This document shows positions 26,234 through 37,170 of a stretch of DNA of 39,464 bases, piece after piece. The notes beneath the pieces were generated by a model that was not told where the DNA came from, ran no database searches, and saw nothing but the letters and a program-made list of their open reading frames with translations. Both the position numbers and the translations under genes were made by a program. The stretch is from Acanthamoeba sp. SK_2022b. Its lineage: Eukaryota; Discosea; Longamoebia; Acanthamoebidae. Positions within the stretch are counted from its first letter, which is position 1. Each line of letters begins with the position of its first letter. Location of the stretch: assembly GCA_027943245.1 (NCBI GenBank), contig JANDJZ010000346.1, positions 1 through 39,464 on the forward strand, written 5' to 3'.

Positions 26234-29200
26234 TTTGCGCAGCGCTCTTCAATTCTTTAATGTGTTCTTTACGTTATTATTACACGCTCACCCCTGATCT
26301 CTGCTGTCCCCTACCCGCACCTTTTGCAGAAGAAGAGAGTACACGATCCCCTCCCCTTCCGCTCCCTTCCTCTTCTGCTCACACTCTGCGGTTTTTCCTT
26401 CGTTCAGCGGCCGCTGCACCGAGCCGTCGGAGAGAACAGATTCGAGGCTGCCGTCATCCTCCTTCGAGCGGGAGCCAACCCCAACAGCGTACGCACTCGC
26501 CCTCCACCATCGCCAGCCCTGGTTTTCGGGCTCGCCCTCTCAAGCATGCTGGGTTATTTCCGCGCAGGGCGATGGCGACGCGATGACTGCTCTGCACTTG
26601 GCATGCGACAAGGGCTTCGAGGAGCTCGCTCGCCTTCTCGTAGAACACAAAGCCGACGTCACTGCTGTACCTCTCTCGCCCACCGTCTTCCTTGACGTCC
26701 TGGCCATGTAGTACCATTGGTTACCCATGCTCATCATTCTCTTTGTCGTTCGCAGAGAACGGAGGTACGTGTGTGGAGTTGATGTTGGTGTTGATGTTCT
26801 TGTGTGGTCTTGTTTCGTTCTTCTCTCCTGGCGCTCATATCAAGCATCTTTCGCCTTGCCCGTCGCACCACCACCGACTCGTACTGTAGGGTGGCGTACG
26901 TGTCCTCCTCCTCTCGCTTCATTTCGCGGTCTCATCTTTCGAGCTCACTCTCTGACTTTGACTTTCCAAACACGTTGTGCGACCCACGTTGACCTCGCTT
27001 GCCAGTGGGTAAGCGCCTCAGCCACCTCCTGATGTCATCATGCCCGCACCATCTGACCTTTGCCCTTGCACAGACCCCGCTGCACTATGCCGCCAACACT
27101 GGGTCTGAATACATCTGTCGACTGCTCGTCAGCGCCGGCGCTGCTGTCAACGTGGTACGTGGTCGTTCCTGAGTAATCCCCGCCCCACGGCTCCACCACC
27201 AGAAACGCAGTTGTCGGACATTCGGACTTTTCTCGGTTTCAGGCGGACCGGGTTGGCTGGACGCCTCTGCACGCGGCCGCGAGCAACGGCAAGGTGGCCA
27301 TCGTCAACTTCTTGATCGACCGCGAGGTTGATCTCAATGCCGTACGCTCCTCTCACCATTTTATTGTTTTTTGTTAATTATTATTATTATTTATTCTGTT
27401 TCTTACTCAATGCTGACCGCTTCTGTACTCCATTTTCTATTTTCATCACAGAAAGACAAGGTACCGCTAGTTTGTTGGTTGCATCAAGTCTTCATGATTG
27501 ATTCACACACTTGATGCTGTGACGGCTTGATGGCTGTTCGCGGGGGGGGGGGGTGATGTGGCGTCGCTGTCAAATGAAACGTAGGACGGGGTATGTGGCC
27601 TATCGATGCACCTGTTGTCCTAGCACACCTCGTTACTTATAATCTCTCTTATCCAGCGTACGCCGCTGCACGTGAGCAAGCCCAGCGCCGTTGCCACCCT
27701 GATCACCAATGGCGCCGATCCCAACATAGTACGTCTATCTTCATCATGATGCATCACGTGCGCCCTGACTCATGCTCTCTTCACATTCGACCGCGACCCC
27801 CAACCGACAGTTAAACAACGAGGCCATGGTAAACAAAACAATCAAACCGTGAAGCTCCGCGGCCTTACAATGCTAACCGTTACGCTACCACCATCCACTA
27901 CACCATTTAGAATCCGCTGCACAGCGCGTGCAAGAAGGGCTTCTCCAACGTCGCACGCGTGCTTGTCTCCATGGGCGCTGATGTGAATCTGGTTCATTTC
28001 CACACCACGAACAAGTTTTTTTTTTTTTTTTTTTTTTTTTTGATGATAATTTTCTGACTTGTTCATTCGCTTCCATCTTCCGTTCTCGATGACGTAGACC
28101 GACGGCGTACGTGACCCCCGCGCTCTGTCCAGTTTATCAGGCAATGCGTATGATTGGTGAATGGTTTATTTATTACCTTTTTTGGAATGATGCGTGCAGA
28201 AAGGCCAAACGCCTCTGGAGATCGTGATTCGATCTGATCGCAAGCAGTACCAGGATCCTCTAGTCTGTCTCCTGCTGGACGGGGGCGCCGACTCTTCCTC
28301 CAAAGAAGTGCGTCCTTCTTTCATGTGTTCCGGTCGTTCAGAGTCATACGCTGACCGGTCAAATGATGACCGTTTGACCAGGTCAAGATTTGGTTGCGCG
28401 AGAAGACCGAGCTGCGACTGGTCAAGGCCGGTCTCACCACCGTGCCCGAGGCCGTCCACAAGCACTTCAAGAACGTCCGGTCGCTCGACCTCTCCGACAA
28501 CGACATCAACACCCTGCCCACCTGGTTGGCCGACCTCAAGCTCGATGTACCTTTCTTGTCGACCACCATCGCATGCCGCCCCGTAGCTTGTGCTAACACG
28601 TGTTCGTCGGCGAACGGTAGAGTCTGCGCTTGAAGGGCAATCCGCTCCAGTCGATCCCGGTCGAGGTGCTGGACAGCAGACATGAGTCGGACCTCATCCG
28701 ATCACTGCAGGTGTGTTGCCTGCTTGTTCCCAAGCTCTCTCTATGAGTGCGTGGATGGTCAGGAGGGGCCTTGTGCTGATCTGCAATTGGCGGCGGGGGG
28801 GCTGGCATGATTGGCCCGCCGTAGACCTACCTGCAACTGCTGAAGAACTCGACGATGGGCTGGTCGCGCATCAAGCTCATGTTTGTCGGGCGAGAGTGCG
28901 TCGGCAAGACTTCGCTGCTCAAGTCCTTCCGCGGAATCCTCTCGGTAGCGATCACCTCACCCCGGCGCCACCCCGCGTCTACGCGTAGAGGGCTGACGCC
29001 CGCGTGTCGCATGCGTATTGCAACAGGGCAAGGAGAAGCAAAAGGCGCCCAAGGGCAACCTCCTCTCTACCGACGGCATCGACATCTCCGAGCTCGAAGT
29101 GCCCGACAAGTTCAAGAAGGGCAACGCCGATCTCAAGAGCCTCCGGTATGCCTTCGTCAACTTGGCTGCTTGCTTGCTTGCTCGTCGTTTGTGCCAACCC

Positions 29201-29635
29201 TGTTCTTCTTCTTCTTCTTCTTCTTCGCACGGGCACAGGTTCCAGTGCTATGATTTCGGAGGGCAGGTGATCTTCTATCCGACGCATCAGTTCTTCCTGA
29301 CGGCCCACTCGATCTACCTCGTGTGCTTCAACGTAACCACCGACGACCTCTCGCCCATCCACTACTGGCTCAACCAGGCACCTTTTCTTGCCTTCATGTT
29401 AACACATTCTTTGCATTCGCGCGCGAGCGTGTGGTTGACTGGGCTACGCTTTGTCTGGCCAGGTCAAGGCCTCCACGCACAACGTGGAGGTGCCGGTGAT
29501 CGTGGTGGGCACCCACATCGACCACCCGAGCGTCAACCGCGAGAACCTGCCGTTCCTCACGAGGAAGCTGCGCGCGTACCTCGCCCCTCCTTTGATGTCT
29601 CTTCTACCCGCACACGCGCACGTGTGTTTATGCGC

Positions 29636-29691
<56 letters not shown>

Positions 29692-32636
29692 ATGGACGGC
29701 GTGCGCGAGGTGATGTTCGTGAGCACCAAGACGATGGAGAACGTGCCGGAGTTGATCGAGAAGCTGATCGATATGGCGTCCAAGCACTCCTTCCTCAAGA
29801 AGCAGATCCCCAAGGCCTACTACGACCTCCACGAAGCCGTCATCAAACTCCGCCCCTCCACTGAGTCGACCACCAATGGGAGCAAGTCCAGCGGGCTGGC
29901 CTCTGGAGTCTCGGGCAGGTACACACGCACACACACACGCACGCAGCCACGTGTGCCACACGGCGCTCTGAACTGAACCGCTCGGGAATGGCGCGGGCGA
30001 GCAGGGGCAGCGGGAGCTCGCTACAGGGCCAACAGAGCCGTGTCGGCAGCGGCGGTGATCGATCGAGCGGGTCGGGTGTCGCGTCGGCACAGAGCTCCAT
30101 CGTCGAGAAGCCCAAGGAAGTGGGGCGCAACTACCTCAAGTGGAACGACATGGTCTACCTGGTACGTGTCTCCACGCATTGCGGAATGTTGTTGTGATTA
30201 ATTCTTTTTATTAATCTTTTGTTTTTATTATTTTTATTTATTTGTAGGGACGCAAATGTGGAATCGAGGAGGACCAGCTGCCAGAGGTGGTCCGATTCTT
30301 GCATAACGTGGGCGCGGTAATCCACTTCAACGACGCGTTTGGCGACCTCTCCGATCTCGTCATCATCAACCCACAGTGGCTGGCGTCGGTAAGAAAACCG
30401 ATCCTCGTTTCCATCATTGTCACATGCAGGAGGACAAGATTAAGCGCCGACATGCTTCACGATCGATCCAACAGGTGATGAAGACGGTGGTGTCGTTCAG
30501 TAACACGTGGTGCAAGAACGGCCTCATCAGCGAGGGCGACCTCCATTCGTGGGTGTGGCGCGAGTATCCCGCCCACCTCCACCGCAACATGCAGCGCATC
30601 TTCGAGAAATTCCAGGCACGCCCTCTGCTCCGCCTGCTGCTTGATGTGTCCGTCCACGGTGCATGTTTGGCATTCCTCATGCGACCATGCGCATCTGGCT
30701 ATTTTATTTCCAGGTGGTCTATCCGCTGCGGGGAGAGGGCAACGATGACGCCGTCAAGGGGCAGGACCTCATGGTCCCGTCTCTTCTACCCGAGACCTGT
30801 ACCGAACAGCGCTTCGAAGACCACTGGCCTCCTCTTCACGCGCTTCAGAAGCAGCTCGGTACTCCGCCATACACAATCAACAATCAGCAGCAAGACCTTG
30901 TCTCTGAAGCGCGCGTTGCTCTGTCTTTAAGGTGGCGACGTGGAGATCGGCGTGTTCGCGCGGCAGTACGAGGTCGAGTTCGTGCCGCTGGGCGTCTTCT
31001 CGCGGCTCATGGTGCGCGCCCTTCACGTGTCCCACTCTCGGCTCCTCGTTCCCTGGCGATACGGCTACGTCGTACACCTCGTACGTCGCTCTCTTCTTTA
31101 TCACGTCACGTCACATCACATCACATCACATCACATCACATCACATCACGTCACATAAAAAATGCATGCGCCTCATTGGCTGACGAGGTGGCGGGCGGGC
31201 GCGGTCAGGACAAGCCGGCCCCCGGTGTGCTGCATGAGCGTGCGCTCGTGCGACAGCTGGCGGTGCCGGGCAGTGCGTCGGCAGCGCGCTTCGAGGTGAT
31301 CACGCGGGTAGCGGTCAAGAAGTCGACCCTCGAGACCCAGCCTGTCCGCGTCATCCTCCTCGAGGAGCTCACCCTCGCAATCGACACCCTCCTCCAGGCC
31401 TATCCCGGTACCACCACCGCACGTGTGCGCATGTGTGCGTGTGTGCGCGCGCGTGTGCGTGCGTGTGCGTTTGCGCTGATGGAGGGGGGTGACGGCGGCG
31501 AAAAGGAATGGAAGTGAAGAAGATGGTGCCGTGCCTGCTCGAGGCCAAGGACAGCGCTCTGGCGTCGTCGTCGGCCGAGCTGCCCGCGGAGCACGTGCTG
31601 CCCTACGCCGCGTGCGTCGAGGCGGTGGTCACCGGCCAGCCGGTCCATTGTCCAGCCGCCCTCGGCCAAGAGCTGCGCGTGCACCAGGTCGCCCCCGATC
31701 TCGCCATGGGCAGCGTCAAAGTGCTCTCCTCCGATCAGGTGCTTCCTTCATTGCCTCGCGTCGAGCCGTCAAATCGAGTATTGGCATCTGACGTATGTGT
31801 CGACATGTCACGCCCCGCTTAGCTTGTGGTCGAGAAGGAGGTGGGCCGCGGAGGCTTCGGCGCGGTGTTCAAGGGCACGTGGCAGGGGCGCCCCGTGGCG
31901 ATCAAGCAGCTCCACGCCGACCTCGTCGACGAAAAGAACCAGCAAAAGTTCGACGAGTTCAAGCAGGAGGTCTACCTCATGAAGTACGTTTCCATCTCAT
32001 CTCGTTCACATGTCGACAAGATATTGCTTGCATGTGTGTGGATGCGATGATGCTCGTCTCATCCAGCATTGGAACACCGTCGTGGCGCACAGCTGCTTGA
32101 ACCAGGAGAACATCGTGCGGTTGTATGGCATCTCGCAGCAGCCCCTGAGCATGGTGATGGAGTTTGTGCCGTCGGGCGATCTGCGCCACCTGCTGGAGCC
32201 CTACCTCAAGGCCAAGGTGGTGTGCAAGCACGACTTCAACCAGCACCTCTCCATCTTCCAGACTCAGCTGCAGGGCCGCGAGAAGGAGCTCGTCATGGAT
32301 GCCACCACCGGCGACGTCGTGCTCATCCACAGGGAAGACGGCCCGCTCTGCTTCATCGAGACCAGCCGCTCCGAACGCGGTACATACACTACCTCCCTGG
32401 GTGTGTGCGTGTGTGCGTGTGTGTGTGCGCGCGCGTGCGTGCGTTGGTGTGTCCACAAGTTCATTAAGGGAAATGGCTGCGCAGGGCTGTTTCCGGTGGC
32501 GTGCCTGAAAAAGCGAGCGGAGCCGTTGAGCGACGCGCAGATCACGTGGTCCCTTCGATGGAAGATCGCTCTCGACATCGCCAAGGGTAGGCCAAATCGT
32601 GGCCACCAACAGTCATCATTCCAAACATTTATTGCT

Positions 32637-32704
<68 letters not shown>

Positions 32705-33043
32705 CACACACACACACTTGTGCCAGGCATGAAATACTTGCATTCCTTCAAGCCCCCGATCGTGCACCGCGACTTGCGATCGCCCAACATTTTCGTACGT
32801 TGCGCACATGTGGAATCGCGCATGTGGTGAGAGTGGGAGAAGGCGGTGGCGTGATGTTTCAACCACTAAACACCCTTGTGGGTGGGGCGCTCCCCGCAGA
32901 TGATGAACTACGATGCCAACGAGAAGGTGACGGCCAAGGTGGGCGATTTTGGTCTGGCGCGACACGTCGACCCCAAGCTCTACGAGGCCCTTGGCACGTG
33001 GCAATGGCTTGCTCCCGGTACGTGTGCACGCGTTCGACACAAG

Positions 33044-33104
<61 letters not shown>

Positions 33105-35563
33105 ACAAGTATACGCGCAGAGGTGCTGAGAGACGACAGCGAGTACGACGAGAGATCGGACATCTACAGCTTCGGCATCGTCCTCTACGAGATCGCATCG
33201 CGCCTCACGCCCTTTGTCGACGAATACTGGTATCGGTTCCTACGCAACAACTACTTCCAGAAGATGGACTGCATCCGCGCCATCATCAACGACGGTGTGC
33301 CTTCCTGCCTGCATGCCTGCCTACATGTTTCTCCGTGTGTACATGCCTCACGTTCTTCTTCTTCATCATCATCATCATCAATGTCTTTGGCAAGGCTGCC
33401 GACCCACGCCGCCGCTCCCTCATCTGTGCCCCAAGGAGTTCTCCGTCCTCATGAAGTACATCGCCTCACCACCCATCATCACGTCGCGACCAACAACGAT
33501 GTCCTGCATGCTCACACGCCACGTGTCGACACAAAACTGTTTAGGGAGTGCTGGCAAGACGATCCGGCGTTGCGACCGTCGTTTGCGGAGATCGTGGAGC
33601 GAATCACGCGGTACCTGGGCCAAAACGACGACGATCTCAACTTCAGCCTCAGCACGACGCCGTTCACCGCCTCGTCTTCGGTGTCCTCTGTCAGCGCGCT
33701 GCCCTCCGGCAGCTCCACCCTCGCACTCCCCGTCGTCGACACCGGTGGCTCTGCTGGCGCCACGTCGTCGCCACGCATTGCTTCTGCCACGTCAGCAACA
33801 CCCAAGAATAAGCAGCGACGGGAGAAGGACAAGGAGAAGGACCACAAGGAGAAAGAGAAGGAGGCGGTGAAGGAGGGGAGGGAGGGCGACGACAACGTTG
33901 GGAACGAGGTCCCGAAGATGTTCGTATGGAAGGACAACATACGACGCTCGCCCAGTCCCTCCATACAGTGCTTCCTCAAGGTCGACAATCAGGTGCGCAC
34001 GTGACTCACGCGCTTTCACGCCTCTCCTCCGCAGTTTGAACTGACGTGATTCTGTTCTGCGTCATATTGCGTTTGCGTTTGCGTTTGCGTTTGCGTTTGC
34101 GTTTGCGTTTGCGTTGACCAGGTGTGGGCGGGTGATGGTCACGGCAAAGCGATCCTGTACAGTCACATAGTACGTCGACGCCATCAATAGGGAGGGCCGG
34201 GAGGGGGCGGCCCCGTGTGGTTGACCCAACAACAAACCGACAACCAATAACAACAAACCAACAACCTCCCTCGTGCGTGCGTGGCGGCGATGCAGTCCGG
34301 AATGCAGCAGGACGAATTCCAGGCGGCACGCAAGAGAGCGCAGATCAACGGCCTCATCGCGGTGGACGACACCGTGTGGGCCGCCACGGACACCCTCATC
34401 CGCATCTACCAGCTCAAGAAGAAGGTATCGGCACACGCAACCCGCCTGGTCACCGCACTTCAAGCACTGAAGACACACGCGCGCGCTGTGTGTGTCCGCA
34501 GAAAAACCAGCAAGAGTGGAAAAAGGTGAAGACGCTCAAGAAGCATAAGAAGCTCATTTCCGGGATGCTCGCCGTGCCCGATCCCTCGGGCGGGGTGCAG
34601 GTGTGGACGTGCGACATCGCAGGCACTATCCTCACATGGAACGTCAAGGTATACGCGCGCGTGCGCATGGCACACGGTCATGTTGAGGACGTGCGTCTGA
34701 CGCGCATGCATGCACGCACGCGCGACGTGCAGAAGCGTAAGGATGAGCGAGAGTTGATCGTGAAGGAAAACGAGTCGATCTACTCCATGTGCGTGGTGGA
34801 CAACTGCAGTGTGTGGATCGGTGGCTTGACCGACCTATTCCGCGTTAACCTCCAGGTACACACATGCACACCCACAGATCCCCTTTTTAAATTTAGAGAT
34901 TAATCCCCTTTTTAAAATTTAAAAAAAACAATTTTATTAAAATTTAATTTATGTACTTCAATGGCACAGACGTGGGAGATGATGCACTGGCGTGCTCACG
35001 ATCAGGCCATCACCGGCATCGTGTGGGAGCCCACTCAGAAGCTGGTGTGGACCACCTCTCACGACCGTAAGGTCAAGGTGCGTCGTGCACATACGCGTAG
35101 CCTTTTTGCGAGTCAAGTCTCCGAGATCTTACGCACGCGCGCATGGTGCACCTAGGTGTGGCAACAGGCGAGCGGCATGGCATCTCCGGGACTAGTCGTG
35201 CGCGAGATCGAAGTCGGTCGAAGCTATGGCCTCACCCTCGCGGCGCCCCTCGTGTCGTCTCGGCCTTTCGTGTGTGTGGGCCATCGCGGTGGCAACATCT
35301 CTGTGTGGGACGCCAAGGTGCTAGACCGTGGGAGTGGCTTGTTGTGTTGTGATTGTGAGGCGGTGAACGGGTGGATGACCGAGTGTTGCGTGCAGACTCA
35401 CCGCAAGCTGTTTGAGTGGAAGGCCCACGACACTGACGTGCAGGCGATCCAGTATGTGACAGACCACAATGACAACAACGCGGGCTACCTCTGGACAGGG
35501 GCGCTCGACGGCACCCTTTCGGTGTGGGCGCAGAACATGCGACTCCGACCCGACTCTTCTTAA
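25698..35563 (+). CDS. ROCO protein (LRRK2/Roco4-like): ankyrin–LRR–Roc–COR–kinase–WD40-like
   Basis: I can chain 47 exons to about 1,798 aa; first 25698–25835, last 35396–35563, micro-exons listed separately. Ankyrin repeats span about 47–309 (TPLHYAANTG, TPLHAAASNG, NPLHSACKKG). Leucine-rich repeats follow (VRSLDLSDNDINTLP, LRLKGNPLQSIP; about 310–394). The Roc GTPase has P-loop GRECVGKTSLL, switch DFGGQ and GTHID. The COR region runs about 690–1030 (NPQWLAS, FEKFQVVYPL). The kinase starts near 1031: GRGGFGAVF, AIK, HRDLRSPNIF, GDFGLA, WLAPE; the DLRSPN loop resembles Dictyostelium Roco4. An SH3-like insert occupies about 1124–1194. The end (about 1500–1798) holds WD40/propeller-like blades (VWTCDIAGTILTWN, LVWTTSHDRKVKV, LWTGALDGTLSVW). 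ROCO proteins are GTP-regulated kinases. The acceptor before 29710 is uncertain, so Roc residues near the (TG)n intron are provisional. Introns at 29378 and 30616 appear to be GC–AG. Confidence 0.92.
26184..26232. repeat. (TG)n microsatellite in a ROCO intron
   Basis: About 24 TG units lie between micro-exons 26141–26149 and 26330–26338. Confidence 0.95.
28016..28041. repeat. T26 homopolymer in a ROCO intron
   Basis: An uninterrupted run of 26 T on the sense strand sits in the intron between 27991 and 28098. It is an unusually long homopolymer in GC-rich DNA and could be mis-sized in the assembly. Confidence 0.95.
29639..29690. repeat. (TG)n microsatellite in the Roc-region intron
   Basis: About 26 TG units lie where the splice acceptor is unclear: the only AG before the conserved VMFVSTKTM strand is at 29708–29709. 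Length variation or collapse of this tract may have affected the surrounding sequence. Confidence 0.95.
31101..31156. repeat. TCACA/TCACG pentamer array in a ROCO intron
   Basis: Eleven tandem pentamers (TCACG, TCACG, eight TCACA-type units, TCACG) occupy the intron between exon ends 31080 and 31209. Confidence 0.9.
32638..32717. repeat. (CA)n microsatellite in a ROCO kinase intron
   Basis: About 40 CA units fill the intron between 32586 and 32727, just before the exon encoding the HRDLRSPN catalytic loop. Confidence 0.95.
33044..33102. repeat. (AC)n microsatellite in a ROCO kinase intron
   Basis: About 29 AC units fill the intron between 33017 and 33121, splitting the WLAPE activation-segment motif after the Pro codon. 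Confidence 0.95.
34069..34115. repeat. (GCGTTT)7 hexamer array in a ROCO intron
   Basis: Seven perfect GCGTTT units plus a partial unit end a few bases before the acceptor at 34121, so the array replaces much of the normal region upstream of the splice site. Confidence 0.95.
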
Positions 35564-36848
35564 TCCTCCTAGATCCTATTGTTGGAGACGTGTAGAGAGT
35601 GACGAGAAAGAAGAGAGTAATGTATTTGACGGGAATGCCCGTACATAAAGTACGTGAGGAGTTTCGGGTAAAAGGGAGAAAGAAATAGGACCTGAGTCCA
35701 ACACCTATTGTTCCCTATAATTATTACCTCGCATCGCCCCTAATTCTCACGGCCCAATAGCGAGTCGACTTGGTTGGAAATATTTCCTACACGCCTTCCG
35801 TTGTGGCCATCTTATCAGTCGCTACAAAGGGCTGGTACACCAGCACCGGCCGCGACCCTGTCAGCCAGCAGACGGTCCTCGAACGTCGCCCGGTTGTTGA
35901 AGTGCTCAAAGTATTCCCACGTGCGCACTGAGTCGTACACCGTGCTGGTGGCGTCGCCGCGGGTCATCTTGACCTTGCCAAAGAACTCCTTCGACTGCAG
36001 CGGGTAGTGGTTCAGCCGGATGAGGTCCTGCAGGTCCTTGACCGCGTTGGTGCTCATCCTGTCCGACCAATGCAGGAAGACATGGGGCTTGTTGATGCGA
36101 CCTTCGCCAGTGCGCGCGATCCACTTGGTGTTGACGTCCTCCGTGGGCCATCGGTGGACGTTGGCTTGGCGAACCGACCGGGGCTGCTGGACGGCGCCCG
36201 ACGTGCCGTAGACCAACCACCGGGCCACGACCGCGTCGGCGTGGGCAAAGGGCAGCGACTCGTTGGCCAGCACGGACTTGAGCGTGGCGTTGGCCTGCGT
36301 GGCGAACCAGAACTCGTCGAGGTCAGCGTCGACGGCCCACTCGTAGCCCGCCGCCTCGGCTGAGGAGAACAAGCGCCGGAGCAGCTGTGGCTGGATGTGC
36401 TGCTTGGGTTCGAACGAGTAGGTGACGAGGCCGCAGTCGATGTACGGCTGGAGGACGGCCAGGGGGTTGTCCGTGCTGTTGTTGTCCACGAGGAAGAAGT
36501 GGTCGACTCCCTTTCAGATGTTGATGAAATATTAATAAGTTGAAGAAGAAGAAGTACATCAAGAAATACCCCGACCGGTACAAAGATGGACTCCACAGCA
36601 CAAAAAGGTCGTACCTGCCAGAGGTAGTGGTCGAGCCACTCCTTCATCGTTATGCTCTCCTGCTTGAAGACGGAGATCACCGCCAGGAAATGGTCGTTGG
36701 TCTTGGGGCACAGGGTACAGTTGGAAGCCTCTGCTTCACCAACAAGATCGGCGATGGAGACATCTTGAACCCACAGTGAGAACAAGGCAAGCCCAGTCGC
36801 TCCGGCGCAGAGAACAAGACAGACGGCACGCAGCTTGGTGAGTCGCAT
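35417..36848. repeat. Segmental duplication, copy A
   Basis: From the middle of the last ROCO exon through the first glycosyltransferase gene, this DNA matches 37959–39238 in the same order and orientation, with substitutions, small in-frame indels in the enzyme and larger differences in the 3' flank between the genes. Homology on the right stops almost exactly at the glycosyltransferase start codon. Confidence 0.85.
35815..36848 (-). CDS. Glycosyltransferase, GT92/DUF23-like, Golgi type II membrane protein (copy A)
   Basis: Two exons, 36848–36615 and 36510–35815, give 309 aa. Residues about 8–28 (AVCLVLCAGATGLALFSLW) are a signal anchor, typical of a type II Golgi enzyme. The catalytic part has the nucleotide-sugar-binding GT-A layout: an ITMKEWLDHYL helix, DHFFLVDNNSTDN, an acidic DADLDEFWF motif likely coordinating metal, then HWSDRM and RLNHYPLQSKEFF with KMTRGD. 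This matches the DUF23/GT92 and Glyco_tranf_2_4 families, which transfer sugars to glycans; donor and acceptor cannot be read from sequence. The gene converges on the ROCO gene with 251 bp between stop codons. It has its own TATA-like element; its paralogue at right does not. The first in-frame ATG is at 36848. Confidence 0.88.
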
Positions 36849-36887
36849 GGCCAAGTACTTGCGGGCTGTGCGCGGGTTCTCCGCTCA

Positions 36888-36894
36888 TTTTATG
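36888..36894 (-). promoter_or_regulatory. TATA-like element of glycosyltransferase copy A
   Basis: Minus-strand CATAAAA lies 40 nt before the start codon. It is outside the duplicated segment, so copy B lacks it. Confidence 0.4.
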
Positions 36895-37158
36895 CTAGGG
36901 GAGATCCCCACAACCAATTTTATTGAAGCGGCAATGCGGATCACAATCTGCCAATTGCCTAACGCCAGCAATTGGCGATTGCCGAAAGCGAGACCCACAA
37001 TTTAACGTGGCGTCGAACGTCAAGGCCTGGATGATCAATGTGTTCTGTTGGGGCAGGCCGGCGCGGTTGGCCACCAGGTCGTTGCAGACGTAGACCAAGT
37101 TGGCCAGGTGAACGGCAAGGGCTAGAAAGAGGAGACACTTGAATGTGGGCCAACGCAT
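36895..37158 (-). CDS. Hypothetical 87-residue secreted or membrane protein, possibly a gene remnant
   Basis: An 87-codon frame begins MRWPTFKCLLFLALAVHLAN, a plausible signal peptide, and continues as a mixed, Cys-containing protein (VYVCNDLVANRAGLPQQ, LIIQALTFDAT). I recognise no family. Its ATG lies 12 bp beyond the retrotransposon LTR end, and the stop abuts the TATA-like element of glycosyltransferase A. It may be a small gene, or the 3' remainder of a gene cut by the element. Confidence 0.35.
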   Translation of the reverse strand: MRWPTFKCLLFLALAVHLANLVYVCNDLVANRAGLPQQNTLIIQALTFDATLNCGSRFRQSPIAGVRQLADCDPHCRFNKIGCGDLP

Positions 37159-37170
37159 AGTCCTGATTGA

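Larger units (their letters stand above)
26141..28106 (+). other. Micro-exon cluster in the ankyrin part of the ROCO gene
   Basis: Eight tiny in-phase exons link the repeat-core exons: 26141–26149 (EDT), 26330–26338 (KKR), 26756–26764 (RTE), 26890–26895 (GG), 27006–27008 (W), 27452–27460 (KDK), 27585–27590 (DG) and 28098–28106 (TDG); 27812–27829 (LNNEAM) is an 18-nt one. All are flanked by AG and GT, all are multiples of three in phase 0, and together they restore about ten-residue linkers such as KDKDGRTPLH and RTEGGWTPLH between repeats. Confidence 0.75.

Noticed and set aside
25978..28307. CRISPR-like regular spacing of repeats
   Set aside because: The regularity comes from ankyrin-coding exons with divergent sequence, not from identical direct repeats.
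26184..33102. TG/CA-encoded poly-Cys-Val or His-Thr 'proteins'
   Set aside because: These frames are microsatellites within introns, removed by splicing between conserved kinase, Roc or ankyrin exons.
34069..34115. (GCGTTT)n as a telomeric or interstitial telomere repeat
   Set aside because: It lies inside an intron, is short and is not a known telomere unit; read as a simple intronic microsatellite.
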